Part shown: positions 8,311 through 18,806 of the stretch, piece by piece
Layout: every line of letters starts with the position of its first letter
Position numbering within the stretch: position 1 is the stretch's first letter
Origin: Pedobacter sp. MC2016-05
GTDB lineage: Bacteria > Bacteroidota > Bacteroidia > Sphingobacteriales > Sphingobacteriaceae
NCBI RefSeq assembly: GCF_026239735.1
Contig: NZ_JAPIVT010000025.1
Span: 1-64,000, forward strand
Direction: 5' to 3'
Length of the DNA: 64,000 nt
Position numbers and translations under genes: made by a program
Notes under the pieces: model-generated
Databases searched by the model: none
What the model was told of the DNA's origin: nothing
Seen by the model: the letters and a program-made list of their open reading frames with translations, nothing else

Positions 8311-9192
8311 CTAGAAAATTTTGCCTGTCGATAGGTCTACGAGTTTCGGAGAAACCGCCCGGCCAATGCCATTGAAGAGTATTTTAATACCCATCACTTT
8401 TCCTATAGCAGTTTTGTAACTGGTATTGAGTACGTTTTTTCCATTGATGAATATCGAAGCTTTTTTGTTTTGCACTTTGATGGTAACATTTCCTCCATTT
8501 ATTGGATTAAACGCTAACGCACTTAGATTATCTTCTGTTCCCAACACACGCAACTCAGAAAACTTATAATCGCAAAATACCGCACAGGCCTTACGGAACA
8601 AATTAATCACATGTTTGTCTTTTTCTCCCAATATAATGAGTGCAGTTCCTACACATTGTGTACCAGGGCGGTTTCGTTCTGAATATACCCTACAGGAAAA
8701 AGAGAAGTTATCGCCACTAATAAGTGAGGGCTTAATATTACTATAACCAATCAGGAATGGTTTTCGAGTATCTAAACCGGCAGAATCTAACTGATGTTCA
8801 GAGACATAAATATTTTCTGGATCAAGTGATTTCAGCCCAATAATTGGAAAGGAACGAGAGGTATCGTTACCAGAATTGGCCACCCAACCTTTGGTTTGCA
8901 TAAAAACGCTGGTGGTATCAGTAGGTTTTCCATTGTAAAATAACTTAGCGTAAACAACGCCGGGATTTTTGAAAAATTTGGCCACTTTTCTGTTGCCACT
9001 GATGGTTGATCGGGTAGCTTCTTCCAGAAAATCAATCTCGTATTTTTCATCCTTATCAAAATTATTTTTATGTTCAAGTTTAAAGACTGCAGAGTGAGGA
9101 ACGTTTCCATAAGGATTGCTACATATTAATTTCACATCTGGCGGCTCCTGATATCCATACCAAATTATACTTCCTACAGCCAATATTGACAC
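8311..9192 (-). CDS. C-terminal part of a membrane-anchored protein with an extracytoplasmic jelly-roll-like domain (frameshift-split)
   Basis: A 293-residue frame beginning at a GTG. Its first residues (SILAVGSIIWYGYQ) are only the end of a transmembrane helix: the same frame stays open to 9288 and upstream codons give KNKTIRRILLVFAAV, completing a positively flanked helix. The remainder is extracytoplasmic, with a beta-rich C-terminus (GNVTIKVQNKKASIFINGK, then MGIKILFNGIGRA) like LamG/concanavalin-type domains. No ATG exists in the upstream extension, so this is best read as the second half of the gene whose first half is 9249-9599. The frames overlap between 9249 and 9288, and a -1 shift there would join them. 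It is divergent from the SusC operon, so a sensor or surface role is inferred. Confidence 0.6.
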   Translation of the reverse strand: MSILAVGSIIWYGYQEPPDVKLICSNPYGNVPHSAVFKLEHKNNFDKDEKYEIDFLEEATRSTISGNRKVAKFFKNPGVVYAKLFYNGKPTDTTSVFMQTKGWVANSGNDTSRSFPIIGLKSLDPENIYVSEHQLDSAGLDTRKPFLIGYSNIKPSLISGDNFSFSCRVYSERNRPGTQCVGTALIILGEKDKHVINLFRKACAVFCDYKFSELRVLGTEDNLSALAFNPINGGNVTIKVQNKKASIFINGKNVLNTSYKTAIGKVMGIKILFNGIGRAVSPKLVDLSTGKIF

Positions 9193-9248
9193 TGCTGCAA
9201 AAACTAATAAAATCCGCCTTATAGTTTTATTTTTTACTTGTGGCTCCT

Positions 9249-9599
9249 CTACCTTATATTGGTAGATGGAATTACTTCTGTACGCTGCTTAGAAAGTTTG
9301 TAAAATATGCCCAGCTCATTCCAGTTACGATGCCCAATAAATTGCGCTAATGCATCTCTGGTGGCTTGTTGTGGATTATAGTTTTTGGAGGTTTGTAATT
9401 TACCTAGAATCCTTCTTAACGTGTTTTCACTTAAATATACCTTCGTTTGTTTTCCCAAACGGCTGGAAAGCGAACTATAATCAGCTGAACGCCATTCGGA
9501 AACAGGCTTACCTCCCATTTTTTTTTCGATTTCAGAAACACAATATTCTGATAACTCATAAAAAAACTGACTTTCCTTGTTTCCAAAATCTGAATGCAT
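9249..9599 (-). CDS. N-terminal cytoplasmic part of the same membrane-anchored protein
   Basis: A 116-residue frame of soluble, helical character, with SLSSRLGKQTKVYLSENTLR and a following RRILGKLQTSK helix that could bind nucleic acid or protein. I do not recognise the family with certainty. Similar cytoplasmic modules in Bacteroidota are followed by a transmembrane helix and an extracellular beta domain, which is what the -1 frame supplies here (see 8311-9192). The frame ends at a TAG at 9249-9251, just before the linker. It faces the SusC gene at 9854 across a 254-nt divergent region. Either the gene is disrupted, or the shift is a sequencing artefact or a recoding site. Confidence 0.6.
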   Translation of the reverse strand: MHSDFGNKESQFFYELSEYCVSEIEKKMGGKPVSEWRSADYSSLSSRLGKQTKVYLSENTLRRILGKLQTSKNYNPQQATRDALAQFIGHRNWNELGIFYKLSKQRTEVIPSTNIR

Positions 9600-9853
9600 A
9601 CTTTATAATTATTTGAATAACAGACGATTACCGTGACAGAAAATTTCAAAGACTTTGTAATGGCATTTACTAAGGACGGCCCTCCATTTCACTTAGTTTT
9701 ACAATAACCAAAAAATCATGATTACAAACATAATAAAGAAATAACATTAATGTTAACCACATTTTGACAATTTCTTATGAGAAAATGCTCTTAAAATCAT
9801 AGAGATACAAGATTTAAACCAAAAAATAAAACCATTCTAAACAAAAAATAACT

Positions 9854-12800
9854 ATGTCCTTATTTGAATCACATCACTTATCAAATACCATTAGCGTTTC
9901 TTGGTTTCTTTGCCGCCTGAAAAAGCTCCGAGATTCGATTCTAACAATTGTAATGGTATTCGCAACATTTCAGGCCAATGCTAGAGTATTAGCGCCTTCA
10001 AGTTCGAAAATTAATGAAGAAAAAAAACATTTTTATGGCACACTTCCTGAGCATTTATTGAATATCGGTGCTATCGATGTGAGTGGCAAAGTACTCGATG
10101 AAAATGGGCAACCTATTCCATCTGCCAGCATACTTATAAAAGGAACAAAAATAGCCACCCAAACAGATGTAAATGGCCAGTTCCAACTAAAAGACATTGC
10201 CGATGATGCAGTTTTGGTAATCTCTTATGTGGGCTATAAAACTCAAGAGGTTAAAGCGAGTTCCGGAATGACGATCAAGCTGATTCCACAATCTGATCTT
10301 GATGAAGTGGTTATTGTAGGTTATGGCAGTCAGAAGAAATCTACATTGACGGGCTCGGTTTCATCGATTAAAATGGATAAAGTAAATGATATCCCTGTAT
10401 CCAATTTATCAAATGCGATGGCTGGGCGTGCTCCGGGAATCACAGTAACCAATACATCAGGTTTAGCAGGTGCTACATCTTCAATTCGTATAAGGGGTAG
10501 TTTTAGAGAACCTTTATATGTCATCAATGGAGTGATTAAAAACAAAGCTTCTTTTGATGCTTTGGATCCGAATGAAATCGATCAGATGAGTATTTTAAAA
10601 GATGCTGCCTCTGCATCAATTTACGGTGCACAGGCGGGAAATGGTGTTGTGGTGGTGACCACAAAAACAGGAAAAGTACAGGCACCACAATTTAATTTTC
10701 AAGTATCAAATACTTTATCAAAATCTACACAGCGGCTTTTAGGAGATATTACTACCGCAGCGGACGAACTCACCTATCAAAACAGGGTAACCAGATTTGA
10801 ATGGGAACAAGGTGCCAGAACAACACCTTATGTGCAACCAAATAATGAAAGGGAATTCAGCTATTTTAATGATAAAATTTATAATGTAAATGATTATGTA
10901 TGGCGTAACCCGAATTCTCAAAAATACTTGTTCAGTGTAAATGGTGGCAGTGAAAAAATCACCTATTACACCATGGCCAGTTATACGAATGAGCAGGGTA
11001 CTTATAAAAACGTCGACTTCGGTAAATTCAACCTTCGATCTGATGTTACCGCTCAATTAAACAAAACCCTTTCCCTAAACTTAAATTTAAGTGCTTCACA
11101 ACAAAACAATAATAGGTTTTTTTGGCAGGGTGATGGCGCTGATGATTTCAATGTGGGAGATTTTTACCGTGTAACTTTCAATTGGACAAAATTGTACCCG
11201 TTTTATACACAGGCAGATGGTACACCAGCTGATGGAGTAACCAATTTCCCTGTTCAAACTCCGCTGGGAAGTTTTCAGGCTTGGAGCGTAATTGATCAGG
11301 TTAATGGTGATCGTTATATTGATACCAAAAACAGACAGTTTAATCCAATCTTGAGTTTAAATGCGAATTTGGATGCCATTACAAAGGGATTATCTGCCAA
11401 GATTGTAGGAAATTACGAAGCCGTGGATTATATGAGAAAAACATTTATTACCTATCAGAAGAATTTTGTTTTTATCCCTAAGGAACCCACAGGCAACCGT
11501 TTCATCCCTGCTGCACCCGATCCACAACGTACGAATACATATACTTTTGGACAAACACAACCGAGCCTGAGTTACCAAATGAATAATGCATGGAGATACC
11601 AGATTAATGGTTTTTTGAACTACAACAGGTCATTTGGAAAACACCAGGTAAATGCACAGGCCATATTCGAGCAGTCGGAATTTAAAACAACTTTCATCAC
11701 CACTACGGGTTTTGCACCTACTGCCAGCATTGATCAAATGTTTGCCTATTCAAATTCTGCCGGAAATAGAACTGGTAATGCAACCGAGAACATTGGCATT
11801 AATGGTGGAAATGCATTTAATTCATGGGTTTCTAACATTGCTTATATTGGTAAAGCGGGATATAACTACGACGAAAAATATTTGCTTGATTTTTCATTTC
11901 GTTATGATGGAACGCCATTGGTTGCTGAAGATAAGAGATGGGGATTTTTCCCTTCGGTTTCAGCAGGCTGGAGAATATCTCAAGAAAGCTTTGTTCGCGA
12001 CAATGTAAAGTGGCTTAGTGATTTAAAGTTACGTGCTTCTTATGGTACAACAGGTAACTTAGTTAACACAGGGAACGAAGTGATAGCACCGTTTGGTTTT
12101 GAACAAACCTATGGTAATGGAAACCAATACATTTTTGGCAACACACTTTTACGTGGAATTGCCCCAGGCAATATCCCTAATCCAAACCAAACCTGGGCAA
12201 CAATTTATAACTATAACGCTGGTTTAGATTTTGGATTTTTAAACCAAAAGCTAACGGGCTCTGCTGATTTTTTCCTCAACAATATGAAAAACATATTGGG
12301 CACTCGTGTAATTACTTTACCTGCTAGCTATGGTCAGAGCATTGCTCCTGAAAACTATGCAGCCAGAAGTTTCAGGGGTATAGACTTTAATTTGCAATGG
12401 CAGGATAAGATTGGCGAAGTTTCCTATTCAATATTTGGAAATGTAGGTTATGCCAAAGATCGCTGGGATATTTTGGATCAAAGCGCAGACTATCGTCCTG
12501 GTGGAGTTAACGAGTGGCGATCTGCAATTGGCCAGCCTTCCAATAGAATCATCGGACTAAAGGCGATTGACCTCATCAGAACTCAAGAGCAATTGGACGC
12601 TTTAAATGCTCAGGGATTTTTACAATACGGCAGAAAGCCATATTTGGGAGCCATTCTCTTCGAAGATATACGTGGAGATTCATTTGCGCCTGGAGCAAAT
12701 AATAAAATTGACGATAATGACCTGCAAGTATTAAGTACCAACGGCGCACCACGAATCAACTTTGGTTTTGGTTTCAGAGTAAACTGGAGAGGCATTACCG

Positions 12801-13234
12801 TTGATGCCTTGATGCAGGGTGTTGGCGCTTATGATCGGATGATTAGTAACCAAGAAGGTGGCGGTATGCGTCAGCATGGCGGTAATTTCAGAACTTACTA
12901 TCCAATATGGGCTGGTGACGTTTGGACAGCGGAAAACCCAAATGCTAAATATCCGAGACCAGTAGGGCAAAATTGGGCTGAATCTGGTGCATCAACATCT
13001 AGTTTTTGGTTAGTTAATGGCGCATACTTACGCCTTCGTAATATCAATATTGATTATGATCTTCCTCAAAAATGGATCAGTAAAGTCGGCCTGTCAGGTA
13101 CGCAACTATTTTTCAACGGCACCAACCTGTTAACCTTTTCTGCCATGAAAGAGTTTCAAGATCCTGAGCAAAACAACTACGATTCATTCCCTATCATGAA
13201 GACATTTACCCTTGGTTTAAATGTTAAATTTTAA
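9854..13234 (+). CDS. SusC-like TonB-dependent outer-membrane receptor (region A)
   Basis: A 1126-residue outer-membrane porin that imports glycan oligomers with its SusD partner, powered by TonB. A long N-terminus contains a hydrophobic signal around residues 28-43 (ILTIVMVFATFQANA). A carboxypeptidase-like domain follows at about 75-145 (VSGKVLDENGQPIPSASILI, then SYVGYKTQEV). The plug begins DLDEVVIVGYGSQKKSTLTG and contains the NALAGRAPG-type and DPNEIDQMSILKDAASASIYG motifs typical of the family. The C-terminus ends in an aromatic-rich strand (FTLGLNVKF). SusD follows after 13 nt, defining a polysaccharide utilisation locus. The substrate is inferred from downstream enzymes: alpha-GlcNAc, fucose and alpha-galactose with sulfate. 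Confidence 0.97.
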   Translation: MSLFESHHLSNTISVSWFLCRLKKLRDSILTIVMVFATFQANARVLAPSSSKINEEKKHFYGTLPEHLLNIGAIDVSGKVLDENGQPIPSASILIKGTKIATQTDVNGQFQLKDIADDAVLVISYVGYKTQEVKASSGMTIKLIPQSDLDEVVIVGYGSQKKSTLTGSVSSIKMDKVNDIPVSNLSNAMAGRAPGITVTNTSGLAGATSSIRIRGSFREPLYVINGVIKNKASFDALDPNEIDQMSILKDAASASIYGAQAGNGVVVVTTKTGKVQAPQFNFQVSNTLSKSTQRLLGDITTAADELTYQNRVTRFEWEQGARTTPYVQPNNEREFSYFNDKIYNVNDYVWRNPNSQKYLFSVNGGSEKITYYTMASYTNEQGTYKNVDFGKFNLRSDVTAQLNKTLSLNLNLSASQQNNNRFFWQGDGADDFNVGDFYRVTFNWTKLYPFYTQADGTPADGVTNFPVQTPLGSFQAWSVIDQVNGDRYIDTKNRQFNPILSLNANLDAITKGLSAKIVGNYEAVDYMRKTFITYQKNFVFIPKEPTGNRFIPAAPDPQRTNTYTFGQTQPSLSYQMNNAWRYQINGFLNYNRSFGKHQVNAQAIFEQSEFKTTFITTTGFAPTASIDQMFAYSNSAGNRTGNATENIGINGGNAFNSWVSNIAYIGKAGYNYDEKYLLDFSFRYDGTPLVAEDKRWGFFPSVSAGWRISQESFVRDNVKWLSDLKLRASYGTTGNLVNTGNEVIAPFGFEQTYGNGNQYIFGNTLLRGIAPGNIPNPNQTWATIYNYNAGLDFGFLNQKLTGSADFFLNNMKNILGTRVITLPASYGQSIAPENYAARSFRGIDFNLQWQDKIGEVSYSIFGNVGYAKDRWDILDQSADYRPGGVNEWRSAIGQPSNRIIGLKAIDLIRTQEQLDALNAQGFLQYGRKPYLGAILFEDIRGDSFAPGANNKIDDNDLQVLSTNGAPRINFGFGFRVNWRGITVDALMQGVGAYDRMISNQEGGGMRQHGGNFRTYYPIWAGDVWTAENPNAKYPRPVGQNWAESGASTSSFWLVNGAYLRLRNINIDYDLPQKWISKVGLSGTQLFFNGTNLLTFSAMKEFQDPEQNNYDSFPIMKTFTLGLNVKF

Positions 13235-13247
13235 TTCCCTAAATAAG

Positions 13248-15014
13248 ATGAAAAAAATATTTATATTCTTTATGGCCGTAACCATGTTATCGGCATGTAA
13301 AAAAGCACTTGATGTCGATAATCTATTGGCGTACGATCCTGAACAAATATGGAATGACCCACTTTTGGCAGATGCTTATTTAACCAACATCTATCCTTCC
13401 GCATTTGGAAATCACAATGTATCAGCTGATCGAAACAGCGATCAATTGTCTGGAATTGCTTTCCCGCAGGACGCCGTTACCATCACCAATGGTGGTTTGG
13501 GCAACTGGAATTATAATCCGATCAGGTTGGTCAATCAGGCACTTTTAGATATCCCAAAAGGCACTCTTCCAGACGCTACAAAGAACAGAATTTTAGGAGA
13601 GGCGTATTTTTTAAGGGCATACTTTTATTTTGGAATGGTTCGGACCTACGGAGGAGTTCCTTATATTAAAATTCCTCAAGATCGATTTACTGATGAACTT
13701 AATGTACCCAGAAACTCGACAAAGGAGTGTTTTGATTTCATGTATGAGGATTTGGATAAGGCAATTAGCTTACTTCCTAAAAGAAATTTGCCTGCCTCAT
13801 CTAGCTGGGGTAAAATTGACGGTAATTTCGCCTTGGCTTTCAAGGGAAGAATGTCGCTTTACAAGGCCTCGCCACAATTTAACCCCAATAATCCATGGGA
13901 CAATACTTATTGGGCAGATGCCTATACAGTAAACAAAAAAGCTTACGACGACCTAAAAGCTCAAGGCTACCAATTGGTGGCTGATTATGCGAATACATCG
14001 TTAACGGAACGTAATACTGAAGTTGTTTTTTCGGTAATCAATCAATTTCCTGATAAAACTGCTAGTTGGGATAATGGCATTAGGCCATTATCATTTTCCA
14101 GAGGAAATGTAGCTGCAGCACCAACATTGGAGTTTGTAAAAGCATTCCCGATGTTAGATGGAAAATTGTACAGTGATCCTACTAGTCCTTATTTTGTTTC
14201 AGAGGCTGATTTCTTGAAATCGTACTGGAAAAATAGAGATCCAAGATTTAATAAATCAATTGTATGGAATGCGAAAGTTTATCCGGTATCTGGTACCATT
14301 ACCGGTTACAGGCAATATACCGCTTTAGGTATTGCAAATGCACTTGATAACAACGGAATTAACCCAAACTCACCAGAGCGCTCTACAAACAACAATGTTC
14401 ATACGGGTTTCTTTATTCTTAAAAATAGCGATTTAACGCTTACTCAGGCTAATGTTTTACAATACGGTATTGATTATGTGCTGATGAGATACGCTGAGGT
14501 GATGTTGAATTATGCAGAGGCAGCAAATGAAACCAATCATCCAACTGAAGCTTTGGATATTCTAAAACAGATCAGAATTAGGGCTGGAATTGAAGCTGGC
14601 ACAAGTGGCAATTACGGTATTACAGCGACCACACGTACTCAAATACGCCAAGCCATTATGGATGAGCGAAATATTGAGCTTTGTTTTGAGGGATTTCGAT
14701 TCAATGACTTGAGAAGGTGGAGAATGTTCAGTTTGCTGGATAATAAAGGAAAAACTGGTTTGGAAGCGATTGCTATTGAACCAAACGGAACTGAAATGTC
14801 GCTCTCTAAGGCAAGACCATTGGGTCAATCTAATCAATTGTTGGAAGAAAATTTCAAATATGTTCCATTATCTGTACCGCAAACTGGTAACAAACTTAAT
14901 ATCCTGCCAGAGAAATACTACTTCGCTCCCATCCAGCAAAGCATAAGTGCCAATGCAAGCAAACTTCAACAAAATAAAGATTGGGGTGGCTCATTTGACC
15001 CTACACTACAATAA
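13248..15014 (+). CDS. SusD/RagB-like surface glycan-binding lipoprotein (region A)
   Basis: A 588-residue outer-membrane lipoprotein that lids the SusC channel. The start is taken as MKKIFIFFMAVTMLSAC at 13248, giving a lipobox LSAC with Cys17; the frame is open further up to 13221. Typical SusD segments are present: AYFLRAYFYFGMVRTYGGVP in the TPR-like part, MRYAEVMLNYAEAANE, and IMDERNIELCFEGFRFNDLR before the C-terminus. It follows SusC by 13 nt and precedes the GH89 gene by 55 nt. It binds glycan at the cell surface; specificity cannot be read from sequence. Confidence 0.96.
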   Translation: MKKIFIFFMAVTMLSACKKALDVDNLLAYDPEQIWNDPLLADAYLTNIYPSAFGNHNVSADRNSDQLSGIAFPQDAVTITNGGLGNWNYNPIRLVNQALLDIPKGTLPDATKNRILGEAYFLRAYFYFGMVRTYGGVPYIKIPQDRFTDELNVPRNSTKECFDFMYEDLDKAISLLPKRNLPASSSWGKIDGNFALAFKGRMSLYKASPQFNPNNPWDNTYWADAYTVNKKAYDDLKAQGYQLVADYANTSLTERNTEVVFSVINQFPDKTASWDNGIRPLSFSRGNVAAAPTLEFVKAFPMLDGKLYSDPTSPYFVSEADFLKSYWKNRDPRFNKSIVWNAKVYPVSGTITGYRQYTALGIANALDNNGINPNSPERSTNNNVHTGFFILKNSDLTLTQANVLQYGIDYVLMRYAEVMLNYAEAANETNHPTEALDILKQIRIRAGIEAGTSGNYGITATTRTQIRQAIMDERNIELCFEGFRFNDLRRWRMFSLLDNKGKTGLEAIAIEPNGTEMSLSKARPLGQSNQLLEENFKYVPLSVPQTGNKLNILPEKYYFAPIQQSISANASKLQQNKDWGGSFDPTLQ

Positions 15015-15069
15015 CTATTTAAACCAAATGTACATCGCAACCATTTATTTATCGCGTTAAAAAAACCAC

Positions 15070-17262
15070 ATGATAAGATTCACGTATACCAAGATTTGTT
15101 TGGTATTTATTATTCTATGCACAACATTCCTCACCAGTTCGGCTAGCCCCATTGAAGATTTGGCTAAAAGGATTGCTAAACCTTATTCAAAAAATATCAA
15201 ATTTGAGCAGTCACAGGTCAGCAACGCAAAAGACTTTTTTGAACTGGAGAGCAAAGATGGGAAACTGATTATTAAAGGAAATAGCTATAATTCAATGGCT
15301 TATGGACTTAATCATTATTTAAAATATTATTGCAATACTTCGGTTTCTTGGTATAAAGATGATGTTATCGACTTGCCGAAGCAAATGCCAGTCTTGAGTT
15401 TAAAGATTAATCAAGAGGCACGTGTTAAAAACCGCTTTTTCCTTAATTATTGCACCTTTGGATACACCATGCCTTGGTGGGATTGGCAAGATTGGGAACA
15501 CCTGATTGACTGGATGGCTTTGAACGGTATCAATATGCCGCTTTCCATTACCGGACAGGAAGCCATTTGGTATAAGGTATGGTCAAAAATGGGCTTAAGT
15601 GATCAAGAGATTCGCAGTTATTTTACCGGGCCTGCATTTCTGCCTTGGCACAGAATGTCGAATATAGATCATTGGGATGGACCACTTCCAAAGTCATGGC
15701 TGGATAATCAACTGGAATTACAAAAAAAGATTGTGAAGAGAGAGCGGGAACTGAATATGAAACCTATTCTGCCTGCATTTGCCGGCCATGTTCCAGAAAT
15801 CCTCAAATCTAAATATCCAAATGCTAAAATTAATGATTTAGGAACATGGGGTGGATTTAGCAAAGAATATTATAGCAACTTTCTCGATCCGCTAGATCCA
15901 CTTTTCAAACAAATACAAACGGCCTTTCTCGAAGAGCAAACAAAGGAATTTGGAACCGATCATATTTACGGAGCAGATCCTTTTAATGAAGTTACTCCAC
16001 CAAGCTGGGATCCAAAATATTTGGCCAGTGCATCTGATGTAATTTACAGTTCTATGAAAGCAGTAGATCCTGCTGCTGAGTGGCTTCAAATGACCTGGGT
16101 ATTTTACTACATGCGAAAAGAATGGACAAATGAACGCATAAAAGCATATTTGAAAGCGGTTCCACAAGGAAAGATGACCTTGCTTGATTACTATGGCGAA
16201 AAAACGGAGGTATGGAAGCTAACTGAATCTTATTTTAACCAACCCTATATCTGGTGTTATCTGGGCAATTTTGGTGGTAACTCTATGATGGTTGGAAATT
16301 TACAAACTGTAGAAGAAAGAATGGAAAATGCCTTTATGAATGGTGGTGCCAACTTAACAGGTATTGGTTCTACTTTAGAAGGTTTTGATGTTAACCCAAT
16401 GATGTATGATTATGTTTTTGAAAAAGCTTGGAGCAATGGAAAAACGGATGTAGCGCAATGGACAGATAAATGGGCAGATAGAAGGCTTGGCACAACAGAT
16501 AATAGCAACATGAATGCATGGAAATCATTGGTTAATGATGTTTACAATAAACCTACGCAATTGGGTCAAGGTATTTTAATCAATGCGAAACCGTCACTTA
16601 AAGGTACCGCTCACTGGACCCCCAATCCTAATTATAGCTATTCGAACAAAACGCTTTTACAGATTTGGGAGCAATTATTGGATTCAAAATCTAAACGAAA
16701 CCAGTCTTCGAACTATGATGCGGTAAACGTAGGATGGCAATTACTCGGAAATCATTTTAAATCGCTTAGGGATGATTTTAATGCTACTTACGAAAAGCGA
16801 GATACAGTTAATATGAAAATCAAGCAAGACCAAATGTTAACGGTTATTGATGATGTAGACAGATTATTAGCCACCCAACCTTCTATGTTGTTAGGGAAAT
16901 GGATTGAAAACGCCCGAAAACTAGGCAAAAACGAAGCGGAAAGGGCCTATTACGAAAAAGATGCTAAACTGCTAATCACTGTATGGGGAGGAAATCAACG
17001 ATCGCTTAATGATTATGCAAACCGCAGTTGGGCTGGCCTCACAGGTGATTTTTATAAAAAAAGATGGCAGATGTTTTTCGACGAAATATTCTTGTCGGTA
17101 AGAAACGGTTCAAAATTCGATGACAAACAATTTAAGAAAAAAACACACCAATTCGAAGATAAATGGGTATTGGAAAGAAAGAAATTTCCCACAAAAACGG
17201 AAGGGAACAGCTTTGAAGTTTGTATGGAGCTACTGAATAAATATGCCTCCGCAATTAAATAA
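15070..17262 (+). CDS. Alpha-N-acetylglucosaminidase (NAGLU type, GH89)
   Basis: A 730-residue secreted exo-glycosidase that removes terminal alpha-linked N-acetylglucosamine. After a signal peptide (to about residue 26) come the N-terminal alpha/beta domain (30-115), the TIM barrel (GYTMPWWDWQDWEHLIDWMA onward) and an all-helical C-terminal domain. The two catalytic acids of the family correspond to Glu307 (ADPFNEVTPP) and Glu437 (GIGSTLEGFDVNP), matching human NAGLU Glu316 and Glu446 by motif. Alpha-GlcNAc occurs in heparan sulfate and in some mucins and bacterial polymers; with heparinase-family lyases further right, heparan-like material is plausible. It is the third gene of the SusCD operon. 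Confidence 0.95.
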   Translation: MIRFTYTKICLVFIILCTTFLTSSASPIEDLAKRIAKPYSKNIKFEQSQVSNAKDFFELESKDGKLIIKGNSYNSMAYGLNHYLKYYCNTSVSWYKDDVIDLPKQMPVLSLKINQEARVKNRFFLNYCTFGYTMPWWDWQDWEHLIDWMALNGINMPLSITGQEAIWYKVWSKMGLSDQEIRSYFTGPAFLPWHRMSNIDHWDGPLPKSWLDNQLELQKKIVKRERELNMKPILPAFAGHVPEILKSKYPNAKINDLGTWGGFSKEYYSNFLDPLDPLFKQIQTAFLEEQTKEFGTDHIYGADPFNEVTPPSWDPKYLASASDVIYSSMKAVDPAAEWLQMTWVFYYMRKEWTNERIKAYLKAVPQGKMTLLDYYGEKTEVWKLTESYFNQPYIWCYLGNFGGNSMMVGNLQTVEERMENAFMNGGANLTGIGSTLEGFDVNPMMYDYVFEKAWSNGKTDVAQWTDKWADRRLGTTDNSNMNAWKSLVNDVYNKPTQLGQGILINAKPSLKGTAHWTPNPNYSYSNKTLLQIWEQLLDSKSKRNQSSNYDAVNVGWQLLGNHFKSLRDDFNATYEKRDTVNMKIKQDQMLTVIDDVDRLLATQPSMLLGKWIENARKLGKNEAERAYYEKDAKLLITVWGGNQRSLNDYANRSWAGLTGDFYKKRWQMFFDEIFLSVRNGSKFDDKQFKKKTHQFEDKWVLERKKFPTKTEGNSFEVCMELLNKYASAIK

Positions 17263-17471
17263 TTATTTAATCAAATTTTTAAAAAATTAACACCCAACTT
17301 TAGCAATTATGTAGAAAATGACAATACGGCAAATGCAGTTTTCGGGCGAACGTCTACAATGCTAAAAATGGAAGTTTTTACAACAGTAAGTTTTAAAGTA
17401 AACTAAAATTTAGAACAAGAAATAAAGTGAATACATTAAACCTAATATAAAGATCAATCATCAATCCCAAT

Positions 17472-18806
17472 ATGAATACATCTAAAACAATATTTCTGAT
17501 TTTAATCTTATCGTGTTTTTTTATTCAATACGACTATGCCCAGAAAAAACCAAATGTAATTTACGTTTTGACAGATGACATGGGTTATAGCGATATTTCT
17601 GCCTTTGGCAATCCACTTATCCAAACAAAATTTCTTGATGAAATGGCACATAAAGGTGTGATGGCGACAAATTACGTAGTAACCTCTCCTACCTGCTCTC
17701 CTTCTCGTGTATCATTGCTCACGGGAAGGTATTGCAGTAGATCGAACCTGAATTATGTGCTGAGTCCTGGAGATAAAACTGCCATACCAGATGAAGAGGT
17801 TACCATTGCAGAAATGCTTAAAACATCAGGCTACAAAACCGCTTGTGTAGGTAAATGGCATATTGGCGATTATGGAACTGGTCTTCCAAACAAGCAAGGT
17901 TTTGATCTTTTTTATGGGATGTTATATAGCCATGATTTTCGATCTCCTTACGTGAAAACGGATACCGCAATCAAAATTTTCAGAAATCAGAAACCAGAAA
18001 TATTTCAGCCTCACGATAGCATTTTAACAACCAATTACGCTAAAGAAAGCATTAAGTTTATTCACCAATCTACCAAAGAAAAAAAACCGTTTTTTTTATA
18101 TCTAGCGCAGAACATGCCGCATTTACCAGTGGCTTGGGGAGCAATGAAAACCAGGAAAGACCAAAGTGCTGGTGGTGAACTGGGAGATGTAATTGAGGAT
18201 ATGGACCGCAGTTTGGCAGAGATTTGGAAAGCGGTAGTAAAAGCAGGACAAGAAGATAACACTATCTTCATTTTTAGCAGTGATAATGGCCCCTGGATCA
18301 ATGCCCCAAAAAGAATGTATGAAGACGGATTGACAAGAGCCTATCATGTGGGTTCTGCAGGAATATTCAAAGGTTGGAAAAGTTTATCTTACGAAGGAGG
18401 CTGCAGAGTTCCTTTCATTGCATATTGGAAAGGCCATACTTCATCGGGAAAAGTGCTCAAAACACTCATTTCAAATATTGATATCCTGCCGACTCTAGCT
18501 GATTGGACCCATACAAAACTTCCGAATAGGGTTTTGGATGGTCAATCCATTAAGGGAGAATTAACTGACAAGAACTATAACAAGCCCCACAAACCTATCT
18601 ATTATTTTGCTTATGTGTTGGAAGGTGTAAAAGATGGGGATTGGAAACTTAGGATCACCAAAAACAAAGAGAAAAACAATAACTACGAGTTGTTTAACCT
18701 AAGTTGGGATCCTTCAGAACGGGTCAATTTGTATGGCAATGAAAAATATGCTTCGATTCAAAACCATCTTCAACAACTTTTTGATGATTACCCTGATAAA
18801 AGATGA
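17472..18806 (+). CDS. Secreted S1 sulfatase (Cys type)
   Basis: A 444-residue periplasmic or surface sulfatase with an N-terminal signal (ending around DYAQ). The metal motif YVLTDDMG is at residues 31-38, and the formylglycine signature is Cys75-Ser-Pro-Ser-Arg (TCSPSRVSLLTGR). A further metal site is FSSDNGPW. Cys75 needs oxidation to formylglycine, which the FGE at 26967-28115 could do. The enzyme removes a sulfate ester from the glycan before the exo-glycosidases act. The preceding gap of 209 nt may contain a promoter or just a spacer. The sulfated position and sugar cannot be assigned from sequence. Confidence 0.95.
   Translation: MNTSKTIFLILILSCFFIQYDYAQKKPNVIYVLTDDMGYSDISAFGNPLIQTKFLDEMAHKGVMATNYVVTSPTCSPSRVSLLTGRYCSRSNLNYVLSPGDKTAIPDEEVTIAEMLKTSGYKTACVGKWHIGDYGTGLPNKQGFDLFYGMLYSHDFRSPYVKTDTAIKIFRNQKPEIFQPHDSILTTNYAKESIKFIHQSTKEKKPFFLYLAQNMPHLPVAWGAMKTRKDQSAGGELGDVIEDMDRSLAEIWKAVVKAGQEDNTIFIFSSDNGPWINAPKRMYEDGLTRAYHVGSAGIFKGWKSLSYEGGCRVPFIAYWKGHTSSGKVLKTLISNIDILPTLADWTHTKLPNRVLDGQSIKGELTDKNYNKPHKPIYYFAYVLEGVKDGDWKLRITKNKEKNNNYELFNLSWDPSERVNLYGNEKYASIQNHLQQLFDDYPDKR

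Noticed and set aside
9249..9288. Programmed -1 frameshift between the two halves of the membrane protein
   Set aside because: No slippery heptamer or strong downstream structure is visible; mutation or sequencing error is simpler.
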